Origin: Hymenobacter lapidarius
GTDB taxonomy: Bacteria; Bacteroidota; Bacteroidia; Cytophagales; Hymenobacteraceae
Assembly (NCBI RefSeq): GCF_001816145.1
Contig: NZ_MDZB01000131.1
Location: forward strand, 1 to 64,000
Length of the DNA stretch: 64,000 nt
Reading direction: 5' to 3'
Below the pieces are notes generated by a model that saw nothing but the letters and a program-made list of their open reading frames with translations, was not told the DNA's origin and made no database searches. The stretch's first letter is position 1. Every line of letters starts with the position of its first letter. The translations under genes and the position numbers were made by a program. Positions 54,847 to 63,227 of the stretch are shown here, piece after piece.

Positions 54847-55187
54847 CCATCTGGATTGACGCGCACCTCTCGCCCCTCATCGCGGCGTGGATAAAATGGA
54901 AATTCCCCGTTGAGGCCGTAGCCCTCCGCACACTGGGCCTGTGCGATGCCGAGGACGAAGAAATATTCCGGGCCGCCAAAGCCGCCGGGGCCGTCGTGCT
55001 CACCAAAGACGCCGACTTCCGGCACCTGCTCGACCGTTTCGGCCCGCCGCCCCAGGTTATCTGGCTTACCTGCGGCAACACCTCCAACGAGCGGCTGCAA
55101 GAAGTGCTACTCGCTACCCTGCCTGCCGCCATAGAGCTACTAGAAGCCGGAGAACCCTTTGTGGAGATTGGCAATATCCTGCCCTAA
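54843..55187 (+). CDS. DUF5615 PIN-like toxin
   Basis: A 114-residue protein with the DUF5615 pattern: MTIWIDAHLSPLIAAWIKWK at the N-terminus, DAEDEEIFRAAKAAGAVVLTKDADFRHLL in the middle and VIWLTCGNTSNERLQEVL at the end. The acidic residues (WIDAHLSP, DAEDEE, KDADF) are those of PIN-domain nucleases, so it probably cuts RNA. It overlaps the antitoxin gene by 4 bases. Two damaged DUF433 copies lie just upstream, showing local turnover of antitoxins. Confidence 0.88.
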   Translation: MTIWIDAHLSPLIAAWIKWKFPVEAVALRTLGLCDAEDEEIFRAAKAAGAVVLTKDADFRHLLDRFGPPPQVIWLTCGNTSNERLQEVLLATLPAAIELLEAGEPFVEIGNILP

Positions 55188-55269
55188 ATATCCCCCACGG
55201 TCCCACCCGCCCACCCGCCGCGACCGGGGGCGGCAGCAGCTGGAGAAGCTGGAATTGCATTTACGTTGT

Positions 55270-55689
55270 CTAGGAAACCATTGCATTCACATAAGTAATC
55301 TTTCTTTTTAAATCTGCTATTTGAAACTCGTATTTTTTCTGCCTTTTAACAGCATCATCGTCGTATCGCATATGCGAAAACTCTAGCTTTTGCTCGTCAT
55401 GAAACTCCTGTAAACCACTGATTTTCATTCTAAGCTGCATTTCTAATGACTCTAAGGCTTTAACCTTGCCACTTTGATTTACAAATTGCAATAACTCGTC
55501 TTTCCATACCTTTTGCTGCTGCTCATAAATACTCATCACTGGTTGTGATGGACGAGTTTTACTGGCAAGGGTTTTATCCACTATTTCCGGCACTGCTTTC
55601 AGTACATTGAAAACAACCTTTAGCCCGACAACAATTAGAGCGAGAAATATGCTGATGATAGCAACACTAAAATCAAAAGGTCCTTCCAT
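55270..55689 (-). CDS. Small membrane protein with coiled coil, unknown function
   Basis: A 139-residue protein: an N-terminal transmembrane helix (FSVAIISIFLALIVVGLKVVF) followed by a hydrophilic, mostly helical part rich in Lys, Glu and Gln (EQQQKVWKDELLQFVNQ, MKISGLQEFHDEQKLEFSHM) that should form a coiled coil. Start at 55689 (MEGPFDF). Base composition is clearly lower in GC than the surroundings, as for its two neighbours. No family recognised; it may be recently acquired. Confidence 0.6.
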   Translation of the reverse strand: MEGPFDFSVAIISIFLALIVVGLKVVFNVLKAVPEIVDKTLASKTRPSQPVMSIYEQQQKVWKDELLQFVNQSGKVKALESLEMQLRMKISGLQEFHDEQKLEFSHMRYDDDAVKRQKKYEFQIADLKRKITYVNAMVS

Positions 55690-55759
55690 AGATGCGATTG
55701 TGTAGAAAAAAGGACATTTTGGATTGTGCCTGTCATACAGAGCCAAAGTGCTCCATGAA

Positions 55760-55951
55760 TTAAGAAGCCTGTTTGTACTCCGCATTGGGTGGCAGCTTAC
55801 CAATCTTCTTCAAATAAGCAAACAGCTCCTTATCGGAAAGTGGGCCGCTGATACGACCCGCTTCCCACTCCTCGGGCGTTTTACCATTCATCGAAAGGCT
55901 AGTTGGTTTCTTCGAGGAACTGCTTGATGACGGCTTTTCGTATGGCTCCAT
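55760..55951 (-). CDS. Small orphan protein
   Basis: A 63-residue hydrophilic protein, MEPYEKPSSSSSSKKPTSLS followed by NGKTPEEWEAGRISGPLSDKELFAYLKKIGKLPPNAEYKQAS. The serine-lysine N-terminus is disordered. Its start lies inside the preceding gene (overlap of about 53 bases), so the two are probably translated together. The pair size resembles a toxin-antitoxin unit, but no such family is recognised. Confidence 0.5.
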   Translation of the reverse strand: MEPYEKPSSSSSSKKPTSLSMNGKTPEEWEAGRISGPLSDKELFAYLKKIGKLPPNAEYKQAS

Positions 55952-56192
55952 AATCGGCAAGGTTTACATCGTCAATGACGATGGTGTGTTCTCTCAACGT
56001 GAAAACCACCGCAATAAATTTCCGGTAGCTATTGGTATAGCCGACGCGCTCAAATTGGCCGGCCGGACGAATATACGTAGAAACCTGCGTGGCTTGCTGG
56101 ATTAATTCCCGGATTTCGTCTAGTTCAATCCGAACGCTGTGCATCCAATTCAGGTGGAGCTTGCCAAAGTCGATGTCGTAGTTTTCAAACAT
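55899..56192 (-). CDS. Small orphan protein, possible first gene of a pair
   Basis: A 97-residue protein starting MFENYDIDFGKLHLNWMHSV. It has an amphipathic helix (IRELIQQATQVSTYI) and two strands (FIAVVFTLREHTIVIDDVNL), ending in a helix (AIRKAVIKQFLEE). The mixed fold size recalls small RNase-type toxins, but no catalytic motif is identifiable. It precedes and overlaps the 63-residue gene. Lower GC than flanking genes. Confidence 0.55.
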   Translation of the reverse strand: MFENYDIDFGKLHLNWMHSVRIELDEIRELIQQATQVSTYIRPAGQFERVGYTNSYRKFIAVVFTLREHTIVIDDVNLADYGAIRKAVIKQFLEETN

Positions 56193-56208
56193 GGGGAGCG
56201 GGTTAGCA

Positions 56209-56238
56209 AAACGCCACCCTGCTTTAAGGGTGGCGTTT
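56209..56238. terminator. Terminator downstream of nrdA
   Basis: A perfect 12-bp stem, AAACGCCACCCT with AGGGTGGCGTTT, and a 6-base loop. In the nrdA direction it is followed by TTGC after a short T run. Confidence 0.8.
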
Positions 56239-56313
56239 CATTATGGTGAGGGTGGTTATCCAGGTCTAAAACGCCCCACCTCCATCAGCTGTTAGCCGAC
56301 AATCTCATAGTTT

Positions 56314-58695
56314 TTACGACCCACACGCCTCGCACCCATCCGGGTTATCCAGCGAGCAGCTCATGTCGGATTGGTTCTGCTCCACCAGGGCCATGGGCTC
56401 CAGGGTTTCGGCGGCTTGCTTTTCCACCGTGAACTTGATGGCGTCGGCGGCGGCTTTGGTGCGCAGGTAGTACATGCCGGTTTTCAGGCCGCGCTTCCAG
56501 CTGTGGAAGTGCATGCTGGTGAGCTTGCCGAAGTTCACGTTTTGCACGTGCAGGTTCAGGCTCTGGCTCTGGCAGATGTAGGCCCCGCGGTCGGCGGCCT
56601 GGTCGATGATGCGGCGCTGCGAAATTTCCCACACCGTCTTGTACAGGTCCTTGATGTGCTGCGGAATGCGGGCAATGCCCTGCACCGAACCGTTGGCCGC
56701 GATGATTTCCTGCTTCATGCCGTCGTTCCAGAGGCCCAGGGCCACCAGGTCCTTCAGCAGGTGCTTGTTCACCACCATAAACTCGCCGCTGAGCACCCGA
56801 CGCACGTAAATGTTGCTCGTGTAGGGCTCAAACGACTCGTTGTTGCCCAGAATCTGGGCGGTGCTGGCCGTGGGCATGGGCGCCACCAGCAGCGAGTTGC
56901 GGGCCCCGTGCTTCACCACCTCGGCGCGCAGGCTTTCCCAGTCCCAGCGGCCCGAGTCGGGCGTCACGTTCCAGAGGTCGAACTGGAACTTGCCCTGGCT
57001 CAGGGGCGAGCCGGGGAAGGTTTCGTAGTGCCCGTCCTTGATGGCCAGGTCCTTCGAGGCCGTCATGGCCGCGAAGTAGATGGTTTCGAAGATGTCCTTG
57101 TTCAGGCCCGAGGCTTCGTCGCTCTCGAAGGGCATGCGCAGGGCAATGAACGTGTCGGCCAGCCCCTGCACGCCCAGCCCGATGGGCCGGTGGCGGAAGT
57201 TCGACTTCTGCGTTTCGGGCACCGGGTAGTAGTTCACGTCAATCACCTTGTTCAGGTTCAGCGTGGCCTGGTAGGTCACCTCGTACAGCTTGTCGTGGTC
57301 GAAGGTGGTGTTGCCCTTGGCGTCCGTCACCAGGTAGCGGGGCAGCGCCAGCGAGGCCAGGTTGCACACCGCAATTTCGTCCTTATCGGTGTACTCAATA
57401 ATCTCGGTGCACAGGTTGCTCGACTTAATCGTGCCCAGGTTCTGCTGGTTCGATTTGCCGTTGGCCGCGTCCTTAAACAGCATGTAGGGCGTGCCCGTCT
57501 CCGTCTGGCTTTCCAGGATGGCAAACCACAGCTCCTGCGCCTTGATGGTCTTGCGGCCCCGGCCCTCCTTCTCGTATTTCAGGTACAGCTTCTCGAATTC
57601 CGGACCCCAGGAGTTTTCCAGGCCGGGGCATTCGTGGGGGCACATCAGCGTCCAGTCGCCGTTTTCCTCCACCCGCTTCATGAACAAATCGGGCGTCCAG
57701 AGGGCGTAAAACAGGTCGCGGGCGCGCATTTCCTCCTTGCCGTGGTTCTTCTTCAGGTCTAGGAATTCGAACACGTCGGCGTGCCAGGGCTCCAGGTAAA
57801 TGGCGAACGCGCCCTTGCGCTTTCCGCCGCCTTGGTCCACGTAGCGGGCCGTGTCGTTGAACACCTTCAGCATGGGCACCAGGCCGTTGGAGTTGCCATT
57901 GGTCCCTTTAATGTAGGAGCCCGTAGCCCGCACATTACTCACCGAAAGGCCAATGCCGCCGGCGCTCTGCGAAATCAGCGCGCAGTTCTTCAGCGTGTCA
58001 TAAATGCCGTCGATGGAGTCGTCCTTCATCGTCAGCAGGAAGCAGCTGCTCATCTGCGGCTTCGGCGTGCCGGCGTTGAACAGCGTGGGCGTGGCGTGGG
58101 TAAACCACCGCTCGCTCAGCAGATTGTAGGTTTTGATAACCGAGTCAATATCCTCCTTGTGGATGCCCACCGACACGCGCATCAGCATGTGCTGCGGCCG
58201 CTCCACCACCTTGCCCTCCAGGCGCAGCAAGTACGAACGCTCCAGCGTCTTAAAGCCGAAGAAGTCGTAGTTGTAGTCCCGGTCGTAGATAATAGCCGAA
58301 TCCAGGGTGTGGGCATTCTTATGAATCACCTCCCACACGTCGGTGGCGAGCAGCGAGGCATTGTCGCCGTTCTTCGGGTCCTCGTAGGTGTACAGCCGCT
58401 TCATGGTGCTGCTGAATGACTTAGAAGTCACCTTGTGCAGGTTGCTCACCGCGATGCGGGCCGCCAGAATGGCGTAGTCCGGGTGCTTGGTGGTGAGCGA
58501 GGCGGCCGTTTCGGCGGCGAGGTTGTCGAGCTCGATGGTCGAAACGCCGTCGTAGATGCCGTCAATCACCTTCATGGCCACGGCTATCGGCGAGACGAAA
58601 TCCTGATTCAGGCCGTAGCACAGCTTCTCAATGCGCGCCGTGACTTTGTCAAACTTCACGGATTCGCGGCGGCCGTCGCGTTTAATTACTAGCAT
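56314..58695 (-). CDS. nrdA: Ribonucleoside-diphosphate reductase, large subunit
   Basis: A 793-residue class I NrdA that reduces ribonucleotides to deoxyribonucleotides with NrdB. An N-terminal ATP-cone ([22 protein letters not shown]) is followed by the catalytic barrel with [14 protein letters not shown], the active-site region [31 protein letters not shown], and the segment [10 protein letters not shown] with the radical cysteine. The C-terminal tail is DGCEACGS, whose CxxC should shuttle electrons from thioredoxin. The sequence resembles eukaryotic R1, as usual in Bacteroidota. It is separated from nrdB by two unrelated genes. Downstream is a terminator at 56209. Confidence 0.96.
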   Translation of the reverse strand: MLVIKRDGRRESVKFDKVTARIEKLCYGLNQDFVSPIAVAMKVIDGIYDGVSTIELDNLAAETAASLTTKHPDYAILAARIAVSNLHKVTSKSFSSTMKRLYTYEDPKNGDNASLLATDVWEVIHKNAHTLDSAIIYDRDYNYDFFGFKTLERSYLLRLEGKVVERPQHMLMRVSVGIHKEDIDSVIKTYNLLSERWFTHATPTLFNAGTPKPQMSSCFLLTMKDDSIDGIYDTLKNCALISQSAGGIGLSVSNVRATGSYIKGTNGNSNGLVPMLKVFNDTARYVDQGGGKRKGAFAIYLEPWHADVFEFLDLKKNHGKEEMRARDLFYALWTPDLFMKRVEENGDWTLMCPHECPGLENSWGPEFEKLYLKYEKEGRGRKTIKAQELWFAILESQTETGTPYMLFKDAANGKSNQQNLGTIKSSNLCTEIIEYTDKDEIAVCNLASLALPRYLVTDAKGNTTFDHDKLYEVTYQATLNLNKVIDVNYYPVPETQKSNFRHRPIGLGVQGLADTFIALRMPFESDEASGLNKDIFETIYFAAMTASKDLAIKDGHYETFPGSPLSQGKFQFDLWNVTPDSGRWDWESLRAEVVKHGARNSLLVAPMPTASTAQILGNNESFEPYTSNIYVRRVLSGEFMVVNKHLLKDLVALGLWNDGMKQEIIAANGSVQGIARIPQHIKDLYKTVWEISQRRIIDQAADRGAYICQSQSLNLHVQNVNFGKLTSMHFHSWKRGLKTGMYYLRTKAAADAIKFTVEKQAAETLEPMALVEQNQSDMSCSLDNPDGCEACGS

Positions 58696-59079
58696 ACCAG
58701 TGGTGTTTTGGTGTGGGTTTTTTCGTATAAAAAGCAGCCGCCGGATGGCCCCGTAGCCGCAACTTGTTAGCGCAGATGTGAAAGGGTAGCCTCGAAGGCA
58801 CCGGAAAGTGAATGCCTCGTTTCATTCAATCCCGGAAATTACCGCTTCTGTTTTGGGAGGGCAAGGGAAAAATAGAGAAGTTTTCCACATAGGGCCTAAA
58901 CAGAACGTCCGGCCGCATTTTGATACCAAGCCGGGCGGGAAAGAGATATACCGATACAATTACGCCCCACCTCACCTGGTGCTTTAGTCGCAAGTCTTGC
59001 GCTACTTGCTTTGACATTTCATCCATCCCGATTGTCACCAGCGCCGAGGGCGCGCCGGCTCTTGCTAACACCACTCGTT
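58696..59079. other. nrdA upstream region with a DnaA-box-like site
   Basis: About 380 bases between the divergent nrdA and lipoprotein genes. TTTTCCACA at 58881-58889 fits the relaxed DnaA-box consensus TTWTNCACA. No NrdR box or TAnnTTTG element was found at a convincing distance. Nothing else recognised. Confidence 0.4.
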
Positions 59080-59568
59080 TTGCACAAAATTCTTCTGGCC
59101 ACACTCCCCGTTCTGCTTTACGTTGTTGCCGCCTGCCAATCATCGCCCGAACACAAAATGCAAGCCCCTGCCTCTGCTGTTCAGCAGCTACAAGCCTTCA
59201 AAGCCTTACCCAAATTCGAGCCCGATGAAATGTATACCGGGGCTTGGCCGGCGGAAGTGCGCCCCGTACTAAACTCGGTCCTTAACCAATCAGCCGATGA
59301 ATTTCTGGCCATCGCGACCTCCGGCCCTACCCAGGAGCGGTACCAACAAGCCCTTGCAACTGGCTTGGATAAAATTGACGGAGACGAGCTGGATACCGAA
59401 GACCGAGAACGGGTAGCCGTGCAGTACCAAAATCTCATGGACATTGTCGGTTTGCAAAGCTCGAATGGCCTGTTGAACAAATTCATGTACGGCGCCGTGC
59501 TGGGCAGCATCTTATCCGGCAGCCAAGACGCCCAAACCAACAGCACCCAAAGCTCCCCCAGCAAGTAG
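59080..59568 (+). CDS. Lipoprotein, DUF4844-like
   Basis: A protein of about 162 residues. With a TTG start at 59080 it begins HKILLATLPVLLYVVAACQ after the initiator, a good lipoprotein signal (VAAC). The mature part contains DELDTEDRERVAVQYQNLMD and IVGLQSSNGLLNKFMYG, a pattern I associate with DUF4844 proteins. An upstream TTG at 59011 is possible, and the ATG at 59158 lies after the lipid cysteine and is unlikely. It sits between nrdA and the next convergent gene. Function unknown. Confidence 0.6.
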   Translation: MHKILLATLPVLLYVVAACQSSPEHKMQAPASAVQQLQAFKALPKFEPDEMYTGAWPAEVRPVLNSVLNQSADEFLAIATSGPTQERYQQALATGLDKIDGDELDTEDRERVAVQYQNLMDIVGLQSSNGLLNKFMYGAVLGSILSGSQDAQTNSTQSSPSK

Positions 59569-59584
59569 GACACTGGCCTGCCGG

Positions 59585-60070
59585 CTACCCCAATGGCACC
59601 TTACCGCCTTCAGCCAGCAGCAGCACCGCAGTTTCTACCCGGGCCACCTGCTGCTCTTCGGTATCCGCCGCTGCCACCCATCCGAGCCATTGCCGCTGCT
59701 GAGCAGGCGCTAACGCCTCAAAGCGGTGAAACGCCGCTGGCGCATCGGCCAGGCATTCCACAAAATCATCCAGCGAAACCGTCATGGCCGTCGGTTCTTC
59801 CACCGCAAATAGCTGCAGGTGCACCGTGTCGCCGGCCTGTTTGCCCAGCTTCTTGCGCAAAGCCGCATTCACTGGCAGGAAACGGGCACCCTTCCCCATG
59901 GGCATCAGGTGGGCGCCATCCAACGCCACCTCATCCAGCCGCCCCCTGACTTTCAGCACGCCGAAGTGGGTTTTGGGCTTGAAAGGCAGTTCACCTACGG
60001 GGGCATAGGTCCAGCCGCCCTTGCCGGGGAATTTGACCAGTATAACCTGAGCGTTGAACAGTTCCAGCAT
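59585..60070 (-). CDS. DUF1905/YdeI-like protein
   Basis: A 161-residue soluble protein of two parts. The N-terminal part (VILVKFPGKGGWTYAPVGEL, FGVLKVRGRLDEVALDGAHL) fits a DUF1905 beta-barrel, and the C-terminal part (DFVECLADAPAAFHRFEALA with PAQQRQWLGWVAAA) is the helical YdeI/OmpD-associated domain. Related proteins have been linked to bacteriocin or antimicrobial-peptide protection, but the evidence is limited. ATG 60070 is chosen at the conserved start. A hairpin at 60085-60125 lies directly upstream. Confidence 0.82.
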   Translation of the reverse strand: MLELFNAQVILVKFPGKGGWTYAPVGELPFKPKTHFGVLKVRGRLDEVALDGAHLMPMGKGARFLPVNAALRKKLGKQAGDTVHLQLFAVEEPTAMTVSLDDFVECLADAPAAFHRFEALAPAQQRQWLGWVAAADTEEQQVARVETAVLLLAEGGKVPLG

Positions 60071-60084
60071 ATGCCACACGCAGA

Positions 60085-60125
60085 AATGGGATTCTGCCCT
60101 CAAGGTATGAAGGCAGAATCCCATT
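60085..60125. terminator. Hairpin between nrdB and the DUF1905 gene
   Basis: A perfect 14-bp stem, AATGGGATTCTGCC with GGCAGAATCCCATT, and a 13-base loop. It follows nrdB and precedes the DUF1905 gene on the same strand. It lacks a strong T run, so termination is likely but not certain. Confidence 0.6.
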
Positions 60126-60189
60126 CCAGTAGGTGGCGCGTTACGCCTGGCCCAGCAGTTGGCTTTGACCGTTGCTCAAGATGTACCTC

Positions 60190-61149
60190 CTAGAAGTCTT
60201 CGTCCAGCGAAAAGGCGTTTTCGGTGCGCTCGCTCATCACGCCGGCTTTCTGATACTCGGCCACGCGCTTCTCGAAGAAGTTGGTTTTGCCCTGCACCGA
60301 AATCATTTCCATGAAGTCGAAGGGGTTGGCCGTGTTGTAGATTTTGCCGCAGCCCAGTGACACCAGCAGGCGGTCGGCCACAAATTCGATGTAGTTCGCC
60401 ATGTTCTTGGCGTTCATGCCAATCAGGCTAACGGGCAGGGCATCGGTCACGAACTCCTGCTCGATGCGCACGGCGTCGGCGATGATGCTCTGCACCCGCT
60501 CGGGGGCCAGCTTGTTCTGCAGGTAGCCATAGAGCAGGCAGGCGAAGTCGCAGTGCAGGCCCTCGTCGCGCGAAATCAGCTCGTTGGAGAATGTGAGGCC
60601 GGGCATCAGGCCGCGCTTCTTCAGCCAGAAAATGCTGCAGAACGAGCCCGAGAAGAAGATGCCTTCCACCGCGGCGAAGGCGATGAGGCGCTCGGCGAAG
60701 TTCTCGGAGTTAATCCACTTCAGGGCCCACTCGCCTTTTTTCTGCACGGCAGGCACCGTTTCGAGGGCGTTGAACAGATAATCCTTTTCCTTGGGGTCTT
60801 TGATGTAGGTGTCAATCAGCAGCGAATAGGTCTCGCTGTGAATGTTTTCCATCATAATCTGGAAGCCGTAGAAGCAGCGCGCCTCGGGCATCTGCACTTC
60901 CTGCATGAAGTTTACGGCCAGGTTTTCGTTCACGATGCCATCGGAGGCGGCGAAGAACGCCAGCACGTGCTTGATGAAGTGCCGCTCGTTGTCGTTCAGG
61001 TTGTTCCAGTCTTTCTGGTCTTGGCTCAGGTCGATTTCCTCGGCCGTCCAGAACGAGGCCTGCGACTTTTTGTAGAACTGCCACACCTCATCGTTCTGGA
61101 TGGGGAAAAGCACGAAGCGGTTGGGGTTTTCGGCGAGGAGCGGCTCCAT
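60190..61149 (-). CDS. nrdB: Ribonucleoside-diphosphate reductase, small subunit
   Basis: A 319-residue ferritin-like subunit holding the di-iron centre and the tyrosyl radical for NrdA. The metal-ligand and radical regions are visible: [45 protein letters not shown] (with the radical Tyr of HSETYSLL), [13 protein letters not shown] and [12 protein letters not shown]. The pattern matches the eukaryotic-like R2 branch. The C-terminal FSLDEDF should bind NrdA. Upstream there are a -7 element (61260) and, further on, a pair of DnaA boxes (61427-61451). Confidence 0.96.
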   Translation of the reverse strand: MEPLLAENPNRFVLFPIQNDEVWQFYKKSQASFWTAEEIDLSQDQKDWNNLNDNERHFIKHVLAFFAASDGIVNENLAVNFMQEVQMPEARCFYGFQIMMENIHSETYSLLIDTYIKDPKEKDYLFNALETVPAVQKKGEWALKWINSENFAERLIAFAAVEGIFFSGSFCSIFWLKKRGLMPGLTFSNELISRDEGLHCDFACLLYGYLQNKLAPERVQSIIADAVRIEQEFVTDALPVSLIGMNAKNMANYIEFVADRLLVSLGCGKIYNTANPFDFMEMISVQGKTNFFEKRVAEYQKAGVMSERTENAFSLDEDF

Positions 61150-61259
61150 AACTATTGGGTTCTAAGTGGCGGGTTTCGTCGGGGAAGGTGAACAGTCAAC
61201 TGCTGATATCGGGCAGATGTTTGGCGGACGGCGCAGAAAAGCGGCCCGCCTTCCAGCAC

Positions 61260-61267
61260 CAAATATA
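61260..61267 (-). promoter_or_regulatory. Candidate nrdB -7 element
   Basis: The minus strand reads TATATTTG, matching TAnnTTTG, about 110 bases before the nrdB start. No clear -33 TTG was found. Confidence 0.45.
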
Positions 61268-61426
61268 GCCCAGTCCTGAAGGGGTATTGCCACATTTTTT
61301 GGGTTTTTATTCGTTAATTTTTCGTTAAGACCGCTGCGGTTTCAACTGGGCAATCGGTGCGTGCCGCCCCTGCACCGTTGCTCCGGCGACTCAAAAAACC
61401 CTCAAAATCAGCCGCTTTTCTTCTAC

Positions 61427-61451
61427 TTATCCACATTTTGACTGTGGATAA
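61427..61451. promoter_or_regulatory. Inverted pair of perfect DnaA boxes
   Basis: TTATCCACA (61427-61435) and TGTGGATAA (61443-61451) are both exact consensus DnaA boxes in opposite orientation, 7 bases apart. They lie in the intergenic region between nrdB and rplU, with AT-rich sequence at about 61290-61330. They may regulate nrdB by DnaA, as known for nrd genes in E. coli, or belong to a replication origin. Confidence 0.7.
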
Positions 61452-61592
61452 ACCCGCTTGTCCCCAAAATGGCAGACTGTACGTACGTGTTAGCGTAAAT
61501 TATCAGGGCATCCGTAACCCGCACATCCTCCGCCTGAAGGCGGTTCTGACGGGTACTCCTGCGGCCAGCCAATGACGATTAACAACTTAGGC

Positions 61593-61623
61593 TTGGAAAT
61601 CCCAAACCATAGTCGTACTTTTG
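61593..61623 (+). promoter_or_regulatory. rplU promoter
   Basis: TTG at 61593-61595, 20 bases, then TACTTTTG at 61616-61623: a full match to the Bacteroidota -33/-7 pattern. The rplU ATG follows 32 bases later. Confidence 0.75.
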
Positions 61624-61655
61624 CCTTCCCATTTCAGAAAAACCCGCGAAAGCTG

Positions 61656-61961
61656 ATGTACGCAATTGTTAACATAGCTGGCCAGCAGACCAAGGTTGAG
61701 GCCAACAAATTCGTTTACGCTCACAAACTGGCCGGCAACGTCGGTGACGTCGTTACGCTGGGCAATGCCTTGCTGACCGATGACAACGGCACGCTGACCA
61801 TCGGTGCCCCCGAGCTGAACATCGCCGTAACCGGCACCATCCTCGCTCACGTGAAGGGTGACAAAGTTCTCGTCTTCAAGAAAAAGCGCCGCAAGGGCTA
61901 CCAGAAGATGAATGGCCACCGCCAGTCGTTCACCAAAGTAATGATTAACAGCATCGGTTAA
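61656..61961 (+). CDS. rplU: Ribosomal protein bL21
   Basis: A 101-residue protein of the large ribosomal subunit that binds 23S rRNA. It starts MYAIVNIAGQQTKVEANKFV and contains the family end VLVFKKKRRKGYQKMNGHRQ. Length is normal. It has its own promoter and is followed by rpmA, the usual pairing in bacteria. The upstream open frame to 61572 contains the promoter and is not coding. ATG 61656 is certain. Confidence 0.98.
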   Translation: MYAIVNIAGQQTKVEANKFVYAHKLAGNVGDVVTLGNALLTDDNGTLTIGAPELNIAVTGTILAHVKGDKVLVFKKKRRKGYQKMNGHRQSFTKVMINSIG

Positions 61962-61965
61962 GGGC

Positions 61966-62058
61966 AGTTATGAGTTAAAAGTTATGAGTTATGAGTTGGC
62001 AAATTGCCCGCTTTGACTCTGACCGAAACTCATAACTTTTAACTTTTAACTCATAACT
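61966..62058. repeat. Imperfect inverted repeat of ATGAGTTA units
   Basis: The left part is AGTTATGAGTTAAAAGTTAT and GAGTTATGAGTT. The right part mirrors it (AACTCATAACTTTTAACTTT then TAACTCATAACT) around about 30 unrelated bases. It fills the spacer between rplU and rpmA and should fold as a long AT-rich hairpin in the mRNA. Confidence 0.85.
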
Positions 62059-62066
62059 ATAACAAC

Positions 62067-62342
62067 ATGGCTCACAAGAAAGGTGTCGGCTCGTCCAACA
62101 ACGGCCGCGAATCGCATTCCAAACGTCTCGGCGTAAAAATCTTCGGTGGCCAGGCCCTCGTTGCCGGCAACATCATCGTGCGTCAGCGCGGTACCAAGCA
62201 CCACGCCGGCGAGAACGTAGGCATGGGCAAGGACCACACGCTGTTCGCCCTCGTTGACGGCGAAGTACAGTTCAAGAAAGGCCGCAAAGACCGTTCGTTC
62301 GTGACGGTGTTGCCCCGCGAGGTAGTTTCGGTTCCAGCTTAA
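62067..62342 (+). CDS. rpmA: Ribosomal protein bL27
   Basis: A 91-residue ribosomal protein at the peptidyl-transferase centre. It starts [20 protein letters not shown], continues with [20 protein letters not shown] and contains the typical [20 protein letters not shown]. There is no N-terminal extension to be cleaved, unlike in Firmicutes. It follows rplU, separated by an ATGAGTTA repeat, and ends before a strong terminator. Confidence 0.98.
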   Translation: MAHKKGVGSSNNGRESHSKRLGVKIFGGQALVAGNIIVRQRGTKHHAGENVGMGKDHTLFALVDGEVQFKKGRKDRSFVTVLPREVVSVPA

Positions 62343-62359
62343 TTGCTGCTAGCCTGATA

Positions 62360-62395
62360 CGAAAAGGGCTGCTCCTCACGGAGCAGCCCTTTTCG
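62360..62395. terminator. Terminator after rpmA
   Basis: A perfect 16-bp stem, CGAAAAGGGCTGCTCC with GGAGCAGCCCTTTTCG, and a 4-base loop. Confidence 0.92.
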
Positions 62396-62472
62396 CGTTG
62401 TTGCTTACTGCGCTTGCGTTCTACTACACATAGCAGATGCATCAATTGACAGCGAAGTAGCCCAGCGGCCGC

Positions 62473-63150
62473 CTACCGCCCGAAGTACAAGCTGGCGTTG
62501 AGCTGGGTGGTGAAGGTGAAGGGGGCCGAAGAAAGGCCCAGCGTGGCGCCGTTGTAGCTGGCCCCGGCGCCAATGCCGGCGTTAATATCGAACAAGAGGC
62601 TGCGGTTGATACGCCGCTGCATGCCCCAGAGCAGGTTCAGGGAAGGCATGGTCTCCACGCTCCGGCCGTAGAGGCGGCGCATTTCGGCGTGCGCCTCCAG
62701 GCCCAGGTAATTGCCGATGAACTGCCCGTGGGCGCGGTTGTTGCGCGCACGGCCGACCTGGTTGTAGTAATAACGGCCGCCCAAGCCTATAGCGCCGGAG
62801 GGAATCAGGTTGCTGCGCTCGCCATTGAAAGTGGGTCGGCGTAGGCTGAAGTCGGCGTCAGCTTGGCCGTACAGGGTGAACTTAGAGCTCAGCGCAACCT
62901 CCGCTCCCACCGACAGTGGCACTCGGCCCAAGAACCCATCATAGCCACCCATCGTAATAGCGCGCCCTGCATTAAGGCCAACTTTTAGCAGGAGTTTATC
63001 GGAGGCCGCATCGGTTGGGGCCGGCCCGGCAGTTGGTAGCGATGGTGCGGCGCCGGGCGTGGCTGCCGGCGCCGGCGCAGTTTGGGCTGAGCTACGAGCA
63101 GTGCTGGCAACCAGCAGAACACCGGGCAGAAAAAGGCGAAGGGTACGCAT
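62473..63150 (-). CDS. Outer-membrane beta-barrel-like protein
   Basis: A 225-residue exported protein starting MRTLRLFLPGVLLVASTARS, a signal peptide, followed by an Ala/Pro-rich linker and then alternating amphipathic strands (LLLKVGLNAGRAITMGGYDG, RVPLSVGAEVALSSKFTLYG, GAIGLGGRYYYNQVGRARN) ending TTQLNASLYFGR. A terminal aromatic is typical of barrels assembled by BAM, here with an Arg after FG. It is a small porin-like or structural barrel of unknown role. Start 63150 is set by the signal peptide. Confidence 0.8.
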   Translation of the reverse strand: MRTLRLFLPGVLLVASTARSSAQTAPAPAATPGAAPSLPTAGPAPTDAASDKLLLKVGLNAGRAITMGGYDGFLGRVPLSVGAEVALSSKFTLYGQADADFSLRRPTFNGERSNLIPSGAIGLGGRYYYNQVGRARNNRAHGQFIGNYLGLEAHAEMRRLYGRSVETMPSLNLLWGMQRRINRSLLFDINAGIGAGASYNGATLGLSSAPFTFTTQLNASLYFGR

Positions 63151-63227
63151 AACGGGTATGTGAATAAGGGAAAGGTTCGTGCGGTAGATTCCGTGGCGGC
63201 CGGCACGGTTGCATGAACAGTCCGAAC

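Noticed and set aside
60085..60125. A riboswitch upstream of the DUF1905 gene
   Set aside because: Only one simple hairpin with no multi-branched conserved core; it fits better as an nrdB terminator or mRNA-stabilising stem.
58882..61451. A complete replication origin between nrdA and rplU
   Set aside because: Only two perfect DnaA boxes and one relaxed box are visible, with no dnaA nearby and no cluster of further boxes, so an origin is kept only as a possibility in the findings.
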